Of a DNA stretch of 64,000 nt, positions 34,010 through 46,410 are shown one piece after another; the first letter of the stretch is position 1; the number at the start of each line of letters is the position of its first letter. Under the pieces are notes generated by a model. The model ran no database searches. It saw only the letters and a program-made list of their open reading frames with translations, and had not been told where the DNA came from. The translations under genes were made by a program, and so were the position numbers. Location: assembly GCF_030272615.1 (NCBI RefSeq), contig NC_081412.1, positions 100,317,796 through 100,381,795 of the forward strand, read 5' to 3'. The DNA comes from Cryptomeria japonica. Lineage: Eukaryota; Streptophyta; Pinopsida; Cupressales; Cupressaceae.

Positions 34010-35392
34010 TGTTGGTATTTAATTGAAGATTGCATTGATAAACTATTGTGTTGTCATTGATGTCAATTGTAACTGGTAATGATGTTTTTATGATGTTGTT
34101 TTGCAACCAATAGGTGAGCAAGTGAAGGAAGCCAGTATTACTTTAGAAGCAGTGAGGTCAACCAGTAACCCTACATGTTGATGTGCCAAACCCTAACCGA
34201 TGGAGCTTGGTAAATCAGTTGTATTGATTTATGATCAAATGGTTATCTGTAATGATTATGCCATGTATGCATGTTATATGTGATGAGTTTCAAGTGGTTT
34301 TTGGCATGTAGAGATAATGATTTTATCTTGGGAATGAGCAAGTACATTGCATGAAGTGGAAACCGCATGATGAGTTACAGGATTTGATGAAGCAGTGATC
34401 AAGAAGCGGTCGAGGTTGTCTTAAACAATGTGTTGTTGATTGTTATGTAATCTAACGATAATACTTGAACTGATTTTTTTGTAATATCTATAAGATCTTA
34501 GGTTTGTGATGTGTTACCAACCTATTGTTTTGTTTATAAGGTCGATGAGTTGTTTTGTTGAAGTGTTGGCAATTTTAGTTAAGTGCCAGTGTGATTGATT
34601 ATCGAACCAAAAGAAGTATCTACAGTATGTGTAAAGGAAAATAGGAGAATGAAAAGGATTTGATCAAACAGAGTAGTGCTATTTACCAGATCAACAAACC
34701 CCTATTGTTCTCTAACAATTACAATAGATAAATCCCTTAACTGGGTAAGCTTTAATAGGATTAGTGCTATCTAAATCCTCTAACTAGGTGATCCATTAGC
34801 TTGGATTTCAAATCCTCTATCAAGGTTACTCCTAACAAGGTATTGCTTCTAGTAGGGCATTATAGTCAATCCCTTAACCGAGTGGTCCCTAACGAGATCT
34901 CTTCCTAACAAGACATTTTGTAAATCTTTAACAGGCTTGGCTCCTAATCGGGCGAACTTCAAAAGAGTTCAGAATACTTGTGGGTATTCATCCCCACCGT
35001 GGTTTTTCCCATTTGGGTTTCCATATCAAAAATCATTGTGTCAAGTGGTGAATGGTTTTTGTGGTTATGTTTGATATGGTTAATTTGCTTAACTGTTAAA
35101 TCCACTTAGATATGGTAAGATGACCGACAATTATCTGAAATGTGCTTTTACTATTGTTAGTAAAGTATTTTGATGTTTTGGTTAAATGGTTTGGGAGTTT
35201 TAGAGTTGTTATACTGTTATTTTGATATGCTAGTAAAATTGGTAAACTGTCATTACTATTGCAGTTTATTACTCAGTGTTTGAACCAGTCAATTCAGTGA
35301 TTGACTTGAGAGATTGTTTTTGAGTTTGGTGAAAGTTTAGCCAGTTTTATATCTACTGATTCACCCCCCCTCTCAGTAGTTTTTTGGATTCT
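34010..35392 (+). repeat. 3' LTR of F
   Basis: Starts tgttggtattt after the polypurine tract and ends near ctactgattcacc...ctctcagtagttttttggattct, the common LTR 3' end in this window. The exact end is uncertain because solo LTR N follows at once. No coding sequence. Confidence 0.65.
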
Positions 35393-36605
35393 TATTGATT
35401 CATCATATCATCATTGATTATGTGTTGTCATTGATGTCAACACTGCTCCGGTTGGTTGCTAACTTACTCCGGTTGGACATGGTTTTGGTAGAGGTTATCA
35501 GAGATTCTGCTCTAGTATGTTCAGATTGTTGGATTCGATTTTGGAAGGATATTCATGATGATTATATGTATGTTATATTCAATTGGTTCATGATTTGGTG
35601 CTCTAGAAGCTATTGATTATGTTCTAGAGTACCAGTTGATGTTCTTGGTCCTGGTTGGTGATATTTGATGAAATGGTTAAGTGGTTTTGATGCGGCTTCT
35701 AGAAATGGTGCTTAACATGCTAAAGGTGTTCTTGATCATGTCCCAATTGTTTGGTGGCTTCACATTTGCTAGCATGAAGATTTGGTGATCCTATTTGGGT
35801 CCGGTAGGATAATCTGTGTTATTCACACTGAGGTTTTTCTTGGGTTGTGTAATGTGTTACGGTTGATCCAAAATTCTCTTCAAAAGTGTTTGATGATTTG
35901 AGAATGTTATTTGGGTCCTTGGCCGACATGGGTTGTGATCCAATTATTTTTTTATGCATTGTAATGATAAATTTATATTAGGGTGACCAACCTACTCGTT
36001 TAGGTCTATGTAACATATAAATATGATTGTAAGATTGCATTGTTGATCATGAATGAATGAATGATAGATGGATTGGATGGATAGATGAGTGATTAATGAA
36101 TATGTGTAGATGTGAAATAAGGTTTGCAAGGTTGATAGAGTTTGTTGATCAAGTTGTATGAGGATTTAGTCCTCCAGTTGTGTTGTAGATAACGTGCTTA
36201 ATCGGAACTATAACCAAGCATTAGGAGATGTTATTTTTATAGTTCATTTCCTCCAGATTGTAGTCCAATGATTATGTAAGTATGTGAGACTTCCCTTTTG
36301 TGTTGAGGAGTGTCCTCTAGGTGGTTGGCCTAATTGCAAGTGCAATCTCCATTGTAATATTTTTTACATACTACTGCAGAAGTATTATCTGATTGTGGGT
36401 AGGGTTTCCCGCCATGGTTTTTCCCTTCACTGAGTTTTCCACATCAAAATATTGGTGTTGTGTGTTGTGTACTCTCACGCTTTATCCTTCACAGTGCTAT
36501 TCTCATTTTTCTCTACTAGAAGGTTTATAATTTGCAATAATTGTTTCACTTGTGGAAAACCAATTTAGGCCCCCCCTCTTAGTTTTTCTCTGGTTCATTC
36601 TAACA
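35393..36605 (+). repeat. Solo LTR N
   Basis: It begins tattgattcatcatatc...tgtgttgtcattgatgtcaacac, resembling the start of the B LTR, and ends ccccccctcttagtttttctctggttcattctaaca. No internal region is attached. I could not find a convincing target duplication. Confidence 0.55.
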
Positions 36606-36606
36606 C

Positions 36607-37967
36607 TGTGTTGGTCATATAAGGTAGTGTATTGGTAAAAAATTAGGGCTTCCACCACTAGATGTAGTAAAACCATTAATTTTTGCGTAGGGGCCAATTA
36701 CATTAAAGAGGGGTGAATCCAATAGATCTAGCCTCAATTCAACAAGGATAGGGTTGGGAATTCTGATTAGATTCACTTGTTAGAACTTGATTCCCTCTTT
36801 TTAAGTTGAATTGTGAAGATGTTGAAATTAGGGAAAATGTGTGTAAATTAAAACAACTATGCATAAACAACGAGTTGCAGTCATCAAACGAATCCATGAA
36901 CCTAGATCTGAGCCATATGTGATTGTTCAGACATCTTCCTAGAAGGTCAACCTAGAAATTGTTGGGACCAAAATGCTCATCGCTCTAGTCCTCCACACTT
37001 TTCACTATCTAAAGGGGAAGTTATTCATCTCTATGAATTATATTGATTCTAAAAGTTACAACTCTGTACCTATTTCCTGCACATGGAAAGAAGGGAAATT
37101 TTTAGGAATATGGGTTTACCTAACTCAAACCTTGGTTTAGGAATTAACCTTGATTAAATAAATACAAATATTGAAATAAACAATGGAAATATATACCTTC
37201 GATGTGCAATTATTGTTGATGATACATTTCTTCTTAAAATGTAGTCACATATACTATATGAAATGGCATGAACATGACAAAACCCTAATCACACACACAT
37301 GTTTGCATATGAATGATGTAATTTTTCTCCACAATGGTTGAATGAAGAATAAGTGGCCTTGAAGATTTCTAAAAAATGCTAGATAATGAAAACTTCATTG
37401 ATGCAAATAATTGAGTGTTTGATTGATAGAGTGGACTAATGAAATTAGGTTGATCAAATGTCTTTATATAGGGGTATCAAGATCATTTATTGATTAGGCC
37501 GACTTCCAATGGTCATGCAGAGTCACAAAATTGAATTCCCATCAAAGAGATAGGACCCTTACCCCATTTAAAAATAGGGCCAAACTAAGAGGGACTAGGG
37601 CATGGGTGCCCTAGTACTTCTCAGTAATGGGCCTCAATTAAGCCTCAAGGAGAAGGATACCCCTCTAAGAAATCCATTAGTGGGTGTACATGGCATCAGA
37701 ATTGGAGGTCAGGCACAAAATAGACCTTGGTAGGAGATGAGGAGGGGACACACTAAATTAGGGGCACAAAATGAGGTGTAAATTGGCCCAATGATAATTT
37801 ATGATGCTACATTTATCCCCCAATTTAGCAAGAGTATGAGCCTATGCAAATACTCATAGTAAAGTAGATGAAGGAGATGAAAGAGAGGAGAAATTAGGAG
37901 CATAATTACAAGGAATATAAGACATCACTAATTTTGAGGAACCAAAATCCCAATCTTATGTTCTTAA
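36607..37967 (-). repeat. Gypsy-like LTR and short internal remnant P
   Basis: On the minus strand a purine tract (plus-strand tttatcccccaatt at 37813-37826) precedes TGTAGCATC at 37812, like a polypurine tract plus LTR start. The LTR would extend to about 36607 (tgtgttgg). The remaining 37827-37967 would be internal sequence cut by the insertion of C. No ORF supports it. Confidence 0.35.
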
Positions 37968-39110
37968 TGTTGGAATCAAAGAACATTGAGAGGGGGTCAT
38001 GAATTAGTGTTCTACAATATTTGACTATGAGATTATGTCCTTTTATCCACTTAATGCATATGAACGAAATTAAAGTGCAGAAACACAAAGCAAAGGTCAA
38101 CAATACCATAACACCAAGATTTTTACGTGGAAACTCGGTTAAGGGAAATACCACGGTGGGATTCAAACCAACAAATATTAGTATACTCTGTTAAAAGTAT
38201 TAAAATATTACATAGGGGGAATGCACATGCATTTAGGCACACTTCCTAGAGCTAACTGCTCAATGTTTATAAATAAGAGCTACAACCCAGAAGACTCACT
38301 ACGTTACAAATGTTTGTAAGAGATTACAATGAATTTTTAACTATGAAGTAGCATCAACAAATGCCTGGATATAGTTCCAGTTAAGCACAAAACATATACT
38401 TACTTTTATTTGGAATACTAGTCTGTTATGATATTTTGCAAGATACTGGAGCACTAATATTCATCATGTTCATGTAAAACTATGCATAATCATTCATACA
38501 CACATCCCACACAATCATAAATCACCAAAATGATGAAATAAACTTGTCTTATAAATCCGCATCACCGATTTAGGTCACCACCATGTTGGCTTCAAGAATA
38601 CATCACAAAAGATGAAACATGTACACAAGTCATCTCAATTCTATCTAAAAACAACTAAGAGGACCAAAACAAAATGTCCACATGCTTTTCACAGGTCGTC
38701 TTGCCAACCTTGAACACACAAACAACCACAAAAATTGATCTGCAAGATATGCAAACAAAATTACCACACATTACCATAGATAACCATTATTCTAGTCAAA
38801 AACATGATTACCGGATCTTCTAGCTTACACAAAACTTAACACCAGAGGCCAAAAACCTAGAATAAGGTAAATTAAATGTCTAAAAACTTTCTCCAAAATC
38901 CACAAAGCATAATACTCAACCAAAATAATTTGCCAACTAAAACACTGTACACTCTTCCAGATACACTGTTCTCACTAGACCTCACCAATACTTGATCAAT
39001 CTCTAATCAATCTTTTGGAATAATAAAAAAATGAATTGTAGATTCCAATTTTGATATGAGTTGCCATAAATGACAATGTTTCAACATTCATGTAGTGTCT
39101 CTTGCCAACA
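37968..39110 (-). repeat. 3' LTR of C
   Basis: 1143 bp from tgttggaatcaaag to cttgccaaca. The plus-strand start carries tgagagggggtcatgaatt, the reverse complement of the common LTR 3' end. The right edge touches a polypurine tract (plus-strand atctcccgctttggc, 39111-39125). The small frames inside are not genes. Confidence 0.75.
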
Positions 39111-39125
39111 ATCTCCCGCTTTGGC

Positions 39126-39700
39126 ATTGATCAAAACACTTAGTGAAAAATGACTAAGTGTTGGATCAAAACCAAAATATATACACTACAACCAAAAATC
39201 TAATCATCAAATTTCAAAGAATCAAAGAATTAGGGAAATCCCCATTAGATCAACATTATTCACTCCTATACACCCCCCCTTTGATAACAATGACAAAGGT
39301 AAGATACTGTAAATCAAGGATTGAGACCAAAAATTCTATATATTCTTCACAAAAACTTGAAGATATCTGCATATAGATTCTTCAAAGAGTCCAAGTTGCT
39401 ATGCCAACCCTTTTGTAGATTCTCAAAAACTATTATAAACCCATTGAGAAGATAAGACTGTAATTATGCAGTCTTGAGTTCATCTGGTCATCTACCTTGA
39501 GAGTACTCTAAGCATCTTGAAGAGCATTTAGCATTACATCCAACTTAGGGACAATATGACTCCTAAGTTCTCCAACTCTACCAATTACTTTCCTGATCAT
39601 AGCTCAAACTCCGAATCTTCCCAAGCAATGAAATTATCTAATTTTTATGTTGGGTTAATGAATTTGACAGAGGATCAAAAGACTAAGATAATCTTTCCAA
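39126..39700 (-). other. 3' untranslated region of C
   Basis: No supported gene. A second polypurine-like string lies at about 39270-39300 (plus-strand cccccccttt...caatgacaaagg). Element A has a matching extra tract, aaaaagggggagaata, at about 52470. Confidence 0.5.
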
Positions 39701-41590
39701 CTAATCCTTATACTCTTGAGACTTCTTCTCAATATCCATAGTGAACTTGTTCAAGGATAAGCATGATTTATACAAGTTTCCACCTATGGTTATTGCATCC
39801 TGCATGCTTTTCACATAATTACTAAATCTGGGTCTATCATTTGAGATCATTTTCTTCAAGGTGTGAAACCTTTTAGCATCAAATTCATTCCTGACATTTA
39901 CCTCTATAGATTTCTCAAAAGATTCAAAATGGGAATCAATAGAATCTATTTGGCTTCTCAATTGCTCAGATGAAGTACCAAATGTATCCTTTTGGAATGA
40001 GGTCATTAACTTCTCCAAAGTACTAAATGCCATGTTCATCAACAAGTTATCTTCAGTGTGAGATTTTAAAAGGTCTTCATTGGCTTTGGATTGAGCAAAA
40101 TATGCCAACTGAATTTTTTGTTTGGGAGATAGGGAAGCAAGATTGATTGGTCCTTGTATAAATTCTGGGTCATCAATGACTTGCTTACCTTTCATAGACT
40201 CTACGGTGTCTCTTGTTTCAGTTCTGACTTCAACCTTGACCTTAATCTTCTCCACATTTTCTTCTGCAACTACTTCCTTTTTAGGTGTCAGAGGGATCTC
40301 AACTTTATCTATTTTGTCATCTTCACCCACACCTACATCATTCTCTACTCCACTTTCTTCTGAAATATTGGCTTGTGCATGTTCAATTGATTGAACTTCC
40401 AAAACAGAGGTATCACCCACTGTCTGCTCAACTAGTTGCACTTCTAGAATTGAAGGTATATCCATCTTTGTTTTCTCAGTTGTCAGACCTTCTTCTGAAT
40501 GACAGGCCTTGTAAATTACTGATGAAGTTTTAGGCTCTTCTCCTTGTAGGTTTTGAAACTTTCTTCATTAGAGTCCACTGGTTGGCTCAGTAAATGTTGT
40601 GAATATAGTTCCAAAATTTGTTCATCAAGCTCATAGCACATTGGTATAATCCATGAAGTTTGGGGCTCCATCGCTTCCATCAAGCATTGATCGGTGTCAA
40701 CCATGAAATATATGGTGTCAACATATTTTTCCACAATATATTTCATGATTCTCTCCTTCTCATGCATTTCCTACTAAAATTTCTTGAAATATCCCCATAG
40801 ATTCATGTTTTGGGGAGTCATCAGAGCTGTAGAGATACTCCCAAATCTACATTGCCATAGGCCTATCAAATGCCCACTATACCAGACCAACTCCTAGAAT
40901 CTCATTCTTGAAATAGAAGAATATGCATAGAAGTAGGGTATCATATTTGAAGGAGTGCTTCTTGTTTTCTTTGATCTTCATTATATTTTTAATGAGATCA
41001 ATTTGGAGAAACTCGCAAAGATCATATTTCTTATTCTCCCTTAACATCTCATATGCATCGTACACTGTAGTACCAGACACATAGTTCTTTCAACTAGAGT
41101 AATAAATACTATATCCTATCACCATAGATGTAAATTGGATTCCATCCTCCAAGATGTCATCAATATTCATTGCTTTTTTATCAAACTTTGACCTGGTTGT
41201 GTTGGTTGCAATGTCATTCTTCTCTGTTTTTAGAGATGGCAATGAACCATTGTACAAAACCTTGTAACTTCTTGAATCACAACTTTAGTGATCTTATGTG
41301 GTTTATCCAACCATATGAATTCATCATGAACATGACTTAGAATATACTAGATCCACTCTTATTTGTAATCCTTTGGAAACTTTAAAACTGAGAAAAACCC
41401 TTTCTTTCCAATCCTTGAAATTTAGGTTTCAACATGGAGCTTTGATCAAATAACTAGTTATTGAAAAGATTCAACAATTGGGAGCTTCCCAATTTTTCAA
41501 TTGGACAATGTGTGTAAATCCTTATATCTTCGATATGCAGGACTTCATAGGGAACGAATGAAAATGCACTTTTAGGATATGTTATTATGA
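39701..41590 (-). pseudogene. ORF2 of C (PMD-like domain, linker, coiled coil), main piece
   Basis: A degraded relative of A ORF2, read across several frameshifts. At 41590-41480 the text KSAFSFVPYEVLHIEDIRIYTHC parallels IPSKVLLINDIRTHFKC in A. At 41080-40877, NYVSGTTVYDAYEML and YDTLLLCIFFYFKNEILG parallel A's SVACEAVDLAYKV and FGSLLICIFFYVQNFF. At 40740, DTIYFMVDTDQCLMEAMEP parallels DICFMVDCDKVYIQAAIP. The C-terminal frame 39701-40465 is acidic, then probably coiled coil. Matching blocks in the same order make homology convincing without a database. Function unknown. Confidence 0.75.
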
Positions 41591-41595
41591 GGATC
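41591..41595. other. Target site duplication of D (left copy)
   Basis: GGATC, repeated at 44847-44851. Removing D restores the ORF2 match to A at the Asp-Pro codons spanning the site. Confidence 0.8.
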
Positions 41596-43013
41596 CGATT
41601 ATTACTGAGAGGGGGGGTGAATTAGTAATAAAACAAATCTGCAACTCTTCACAAAACTATACTGGTAACTAATCAAACAATCTTCTAAACTGATTTACCA
41701 AACCATTCACTCAAGTGTTCATCATTATGCAAACAAGGTAAAGATATCAAATGCACAAATCAATAATGCATCCACCACATGGACACAAAGATTTTTCATG
41801 TGGAAACCCAACTAAGAAAAACCATGATCGGAATTAGTAGCCACAAAATATTTGCACTCTTTTGGAATGCACCCAGTTAAAGGCCTAGCTTGGTTAAGAG
41901 CTTACAATATGCTTGATTAAGAGAAGACCCTATTAGGAGTCACCTGATTAAGGGATTTGCCTTAGCCGTGTTAGAAGATCTACCCTATTAGGAGTAACCT
42001 TGTTAGAGGATTTCAAACTCAAGTTAATGAGCCACCCCGTGAAGGGATTTATAATACAATACCTATTAGGATCTACCCGATTAAGGGATTTCAAATAGTT
42101 GTAATTGTTAGGGAACAATAGGGCAAATGATCTGATTACATCAATTCCTTGCTTGCTAGTACAAATCCTTTTTAGCACAACTCTACTAAACACATGCAAA
42201 CACTTCAATCTAGTTCAGCAACACCTTCATCCTAAACTACCGACACAAAATCTCTTCTCGAACTAGCCCTAAATACACTTTTGGTTAGGGTGGCTACAAA
42301 TCCTAATTACATCAACACAATACAATGAATTTACATTACAGATCATTACAAAAAATTCTAGATGGTTTTCGTCGTTAAATGATCACCGCACATCGATTTG
42401 ATAAGAAATCAAACCCTTGTTACATTCTACTAAGCACTTTGTTGTGTACCAAGAAATTTGATCCTTATACGAGCTCAAATATCATCTTATCATTACACAC
42501 AGATTTTGACATGTCATCACTAAGTTATGATTATGATAAGATCCACTGCCAAACCTTAAATCATTGTCGATTAAAGATTTGATACTGGTATACATTCGTC
42601 TTCACAGAGTTCATTGCAGTCAATTATAAATGTGCTTTCTAGTTCACCAAACTTGATGCGATTTCAATCACAGACTCATGCTAATGTTATGAACGTATCT
42701 TCTAAACTAGAACACTTGAATTTTCTCCAATCATCAGTACCAGTCTCTTGATCATTGCTTTGTTCCTATTTACCAGTTGACAACAACTTAGCAGCTTTGT
42801 TGTCTAACTGATTCCACTACCGGTTGGTCTAGATGACCTAGATGACTAAGCAAACATGGTTTCCATCAATGCCAACACAAATAAAATCATCAAACATTCT
42901 ATTACAATTATATCATCAAGACAACAATCTCCTCTTGACATCATATACCTGATCATATCAACTTTACTGGTCATCTTCTCATCTCATCATCATCTCCATC
43001 AGTTATGCCAATA
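41596..43013 (-). repeat. 3' LTR of D
   Basis: About 1418 bp. The inner end reads (minus strand) TATTGGCATAACTGATGG just after gggggagat. The outer end reads ctctcagtaataatcg. The first about 390 bp are repeated at 44443-44846. Confidence 0.8.
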
Positions 43014-43026
43014 ATCTCCCCCTTTG
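43014..43026 (-). other. Polypurine tract of D
   Basis: Plus-strand aatctccccctttggc, the complement of the gccaaagggggagatt string found before other Copia LTRs here. Confidence 0.75.
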
Positions 43027-43349
43027 GCATTGATGACAACACCAAAATCTCATCAAAAGCTCATCATGAAAAAGTAGAACTCTAACTATTATGACTATTG
43101 TATTGTTCCTCTCCCTTCATCAGTTCTTCTTTTTTTTGCTCTTCACTATTCTTCTTCCCTTTGACTTTTCTTATCCCCCTTTGACAATAATGCCAAAGGT
43201 GCAAAGTATCAAATTCATCTTCTGCTGCAATTTTTTTCTTCATCTCTGCTGCTCCCCCTAAGGAGTAGCCCTTTTCTCATCAATCCACAGTGAAATATCT
43301 TCAATTGGTCCACTAGATTGATGCTGCAACAACATCTTAGTTGACCTTC

Positions 43350-44442
43350 TGTATGGGTATAACCCCTAGCTTGCCTCTAAGATACTCAAAGGTTGCTTTA
43401 GGAAATGGCTTAGTGAAGATGTCAACCAACTACTCCTTGCTTGACACATGATCCATCTTGACTTTCTTTTCCTACACTCTTTCTCTTAGATAATGATACT
43501 TTAGTTCAATATGCTTTTCTCTAGCATGCAATATAGGATTCTTTGAAATTCTTATTGCAATTGTATTATCAAAATATATGACCACCAGTTATGTCATATT
43601 CTCCTTAAATCCTTCCAATACATGTCTCATCCATATTGATTGAGTACACTTCATAGATGTAGCCACATACTCTGCTTCTGTTGTAGACTGAGAATTGCAA
43701 CTTTGTTTCTTACTAGTCCAGGATACTAGTCTTCCTCTTAGAAAGAATGCACCACCAGTTATGCTCTTTTGGTCATCTATATTACCTGCCCAATCAGCAT
43801 CTGTGAACACCTTCAAAGAGAAGTTTCCTTTGTATGGATACCATAATCCATAATCAATAGTTTCTCTAAGATAACTGAAAATTCTTTTCACTGCAACCAT
43901 ATGAGTCTCTTTAGGAATTTTTTAAAATCTAGCCACTATACCAACTGCATGAGCAATGTCTAGATTGCTATGAACAACATAGTGTAGTTTACCAATCATT
44001 GATCTATACTCAATTTCACCCACTGGATCCAAATCATCTTTCTTGAATAATCTGCAACCAATAACCATAGGGGTTCCAACTAGTTTATAGTCTTCCATTC
44101 CAAAGGTTTTCAATACCTCCTTCACATATTTGGACTAGCTGATAAAGATTCCTCCTTTCATCTATTGGACCTGCAAACCATTGAAAATTTTCATTTCACC
44201 TATCAAATACATTTTAAATTCCTTTTTCATTTCTTCTGCAAAAGTTAAACTCATGTCATCATCTCCTCCAAATATGATATCATCTACAAACACTTATGCA
44301 ATCAATAAATTTTCTCCTTTTATCTTCAAGTAAATGTTGTTGTCCTCACTGGTTCTTTAAAATCCAATCTTTATCAGGTGTGAATGGAGTCTCTCATACC
44401 ATGCCCTTGGATCTTGCTTTAATCCATATAAAGATTTATGGG
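43350..44442 (-). pseudogene. pol: Copia RT C-terminal half and RNase H (D)
   Basis: Minus-strand reading starts at the deletion joint with SLYGLKQDPRAWYERL. It passes a region equivalent to the active-site loop near 44275 and then YKLVGTPMVIGCRL and YVVHSNLDIAHAVGIVARF. The RNase H part has IFSYLRETIDYGLWYPY, FTDADWAGNIDDQKSITGGAFFLRGRLVSW, STTEAEYVATSMKC and near 43560 IYFDNTIAI. It ends with FEYLRGKLGVI around 43360. Stops and frame changes show it is dead. It is strikingly similar to F. Confidence 0.82.
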
Positions 44443-44846
44443 TTATAAATGTGCTTTCCGGTTCACCAAACTTGACGCGATTTCAATCACAGACTCATGC
44501 CAATATTATGAACTTATATTCTAAACCGCAACACCTGAATTTTCTCCAATCATCCGTACCAATCTCTTGATCATCTCTTTTTTCTTGTTTATCGGTTGAT
44601 AGCAACTTAGTAGTTTTGTTGTCTAACTAATTCCACTATCGGTTAGGCTATACCAATTGGTCTAGATGACCTAGATGACTAAACAAACATGTTTGCCATC
44701 AATGACAACACAAATAAAGTCATCAAAAATCCTATTAAAAATATACCATCAAACCAACAATCTCCTCTTGACATCATATACCTGATCATATCAACTTTAA
44801 CGGTCATCTTCTTATCTCATCATCATCTCCATCAGTTATGCCAACG
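44443..44846 (-). repeat. Truncated 5' LTR of D
   Basis: Repeats the first part of the 3' LTR (ttataaatgtgctttc, caaacttgatgcgatttcaa-like text, catcatctccatcagttatgcc). It carries one extra stretch of about 14 bp near 44650. It ends at the GGATC duplication (44847-44851). Confidence 0.85.
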
Positions 44847-44851
44847 GGATC

Positions 44852-44947
44852 ATCCTCCATTGAAATGAATGGATAATTTTTAAATTTGGGATCAGAATGC
44901 TCAATGATATTTACAACCCGAGGGGTTGTGTTACTAGATGCATCCAT
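44852..44947 (-). pseudogene. ORF2 of C, N-terminal piece
   Basis: Minus-strand ATG at 44947 gives MDASSNTTPRVVNIIEHSD and then SMEDDP, where D interrupts it. The corresponding N-terminus of A ORF2 is also Ser/Thr-rich and reaches SLDPS at the equivalent place. Across D the frame continues, after one further base shift, into the 41590 segment. Confidence 0.6.
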
Positions 44948-45381
44948 TCTTACAGATTAAAATTTCAAACTTCAACTGAAAGAGGGTTTTTACTAATAAA
45001 TACCTTTGATGCCAGATTAGGTATAATCGCCAAATCTCTTTAAGAATCAATAGCATCAAATTTTGCTTGATCATCTTCTTCATAGAGCTCTCTATACTTC
45101 TTCTTTTCAATCACGAAGATATAAATGAAGAGGAAAAGTTACCTTTTATTCACCGTAGACCTAAATTTTCACTGCAATAAATGCACTCTACCCTAATTCT
45201 TCTGGATGCTCTATATTTGTCATAAATTCTTCACCGGATCTTCAAATAGGTTTAAATATTTTGGAAATCTACCACAAACATATACAATTATAAATACTTT
45301 TGTAACCTACTGAAAATAGGCACAGATCTTCAAACAGGGGGTTTGAAAGATTTGCATTATAATTCCCCCAAGGTCGGATGT
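44948..45381 (-). other. ORF1-ORF2 spacer of C (part)
   Basis: No gene is visible. With 59604-59704 it makes about 535 bp between ORF1 and ORF2, close to the 475 bp in A. Confidence 0.5.
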
Positions 45382-46340
45382 TGTTGGTATTATGGATGAC
45401 TTCATCATGTGTTGCATTGGTTTTGTCATTGATGTCAACACTTATCTTCTTGGAGGTCTACACTATTGATTTGGAACTCTGGTTATATTGGTTTATTGTT
45501 GAACCAACACATTGTGTTCACCGGTATGGTTAGTGGCTTATGCACAGTCACTGGTATATGTTCACCAGTAGGATATATGGTTCACTGACAGTGATGATGA
45601 CTTGTTATCATCTGGAGATCCTTTGGTTATGTCAAAGACATGGGTTGGACATTTAGATTTGATTTTTTTCTTATTGGACTAATCAGATTCACATATTTGC
45701 CTTTATCGGCAGATAAGTCTACATTATGGACTGGTACAAGATATCACATTCCAGATCAACATGACACATTTTGGAAATGGTCTATTGATTGGATAATGTG
45801 TAAATGTATTGAGCCGACATATTGTATCACATCAAGACTTATTTTTTAATTGATTTAATTGTAATATCTTTAGTGAGCTGACCTAATGTTAAGGTCTTAG
45901 CTCATGTATAAATGATTGTAAGATCTTATTGAAGATCAATAATTATGAGTGTGTGCAAATATTGAAGAGCGAAAATAAGCAGATCCTTGTGCGAATCACG
46001 CATATAATATCTGAAGGTTGAAGGAAGGTTATGAAGGTGTTTGGCACTCATGGTCAGAGCTCAAACCGCTACTGAATCCAGATTGCAGATGCTATTCTGA
46101 AGTAGTACATTGTTATTGGATTTAACCATTCAATTGTAGTCAATGTGACTCCTATTTTGTGATTGAGCAGTGAGCTCTAGGCGTGCAGACCCTATTTGTA
46201 TACAACTACTAGCTGCAGTAGTATCATCTGATTGTGGGTAAGGTTTTTGACCGTATATTTTCCCCTTACAGGGTTTCCACGTCAAAATATATGTGTCATG
46301 TGTTGTAGATGTTGTTTTCCTTTCCATTTCATGCATTAAG
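45382..46340 (+). repeat. 5' LTR of B, part 1
   Basis: Starts tgttggtattatggatgac, almost identical to the 3' LTR from 58460. The LTR is interrupted after gcattaag by element A. A possible TATA-like string (tgtataaatg) lies near 45904. The frame 45640-45849 has a twin in the other LTR and is not a gene. Confidence 0.88.
46336..46340. other. Target site duplication of A (left copy)
   Basis: TTAAG, repeated at 53878-53882. The intact 3' LTR of B has a single ttaag at the same place (gcattaagttatactgg, about 59430), showing the empty site. Confidence 0.95.
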
Positions 46341-46410
46341 TGTTGGAATAATGATATATTTGTCATTAGTGAATAACACTTAGTGAAAACACTTATTCGA
46401 TTTTGAATGC

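Larger units (their letters stand above)
31776..35392 (+). mobile_element. Copia element F, 5'-truncated
   Basis: It begins within the integrase/RT linker and contains RT, RNase H, polypurine tract and 3' LTR. The 5' LTR, gag, protease and integrase core are missing. Many stops and at least two frame changes show it is old. Its RNase H is very close in sequence to that of element D, so the two may belong to one family. Confidence 0.75.
41596..44846 (-). mobile_element. Copia element D with large internal deletion
   Basis: Minus strand. A full 3' LTR (41596-43013) is followed by polypurine tract, RNase H and the C-terminal RT half (to 44442). An abrupt join at 44442/44443 leads into the first 404 bp of the 5' LTR (44443-44846). 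Most of the 5' LTR, gag, protease, integrase and half of RT are lost, so one deletion joined RT to the LTR. The flanking GGATC duplication shows the element inserted whole, or at least with both ends. Terminal bases appear mutated from TG/CA to CG/CG. Confidence 0.85.

Noticed and set aside
45640-45849. 69-residue ORF with a close twin at 58718-58927
   Set aside because: The two lie at the same position in the two LTRs of B, so similarity comes from LTR duplication, not protein conservation.
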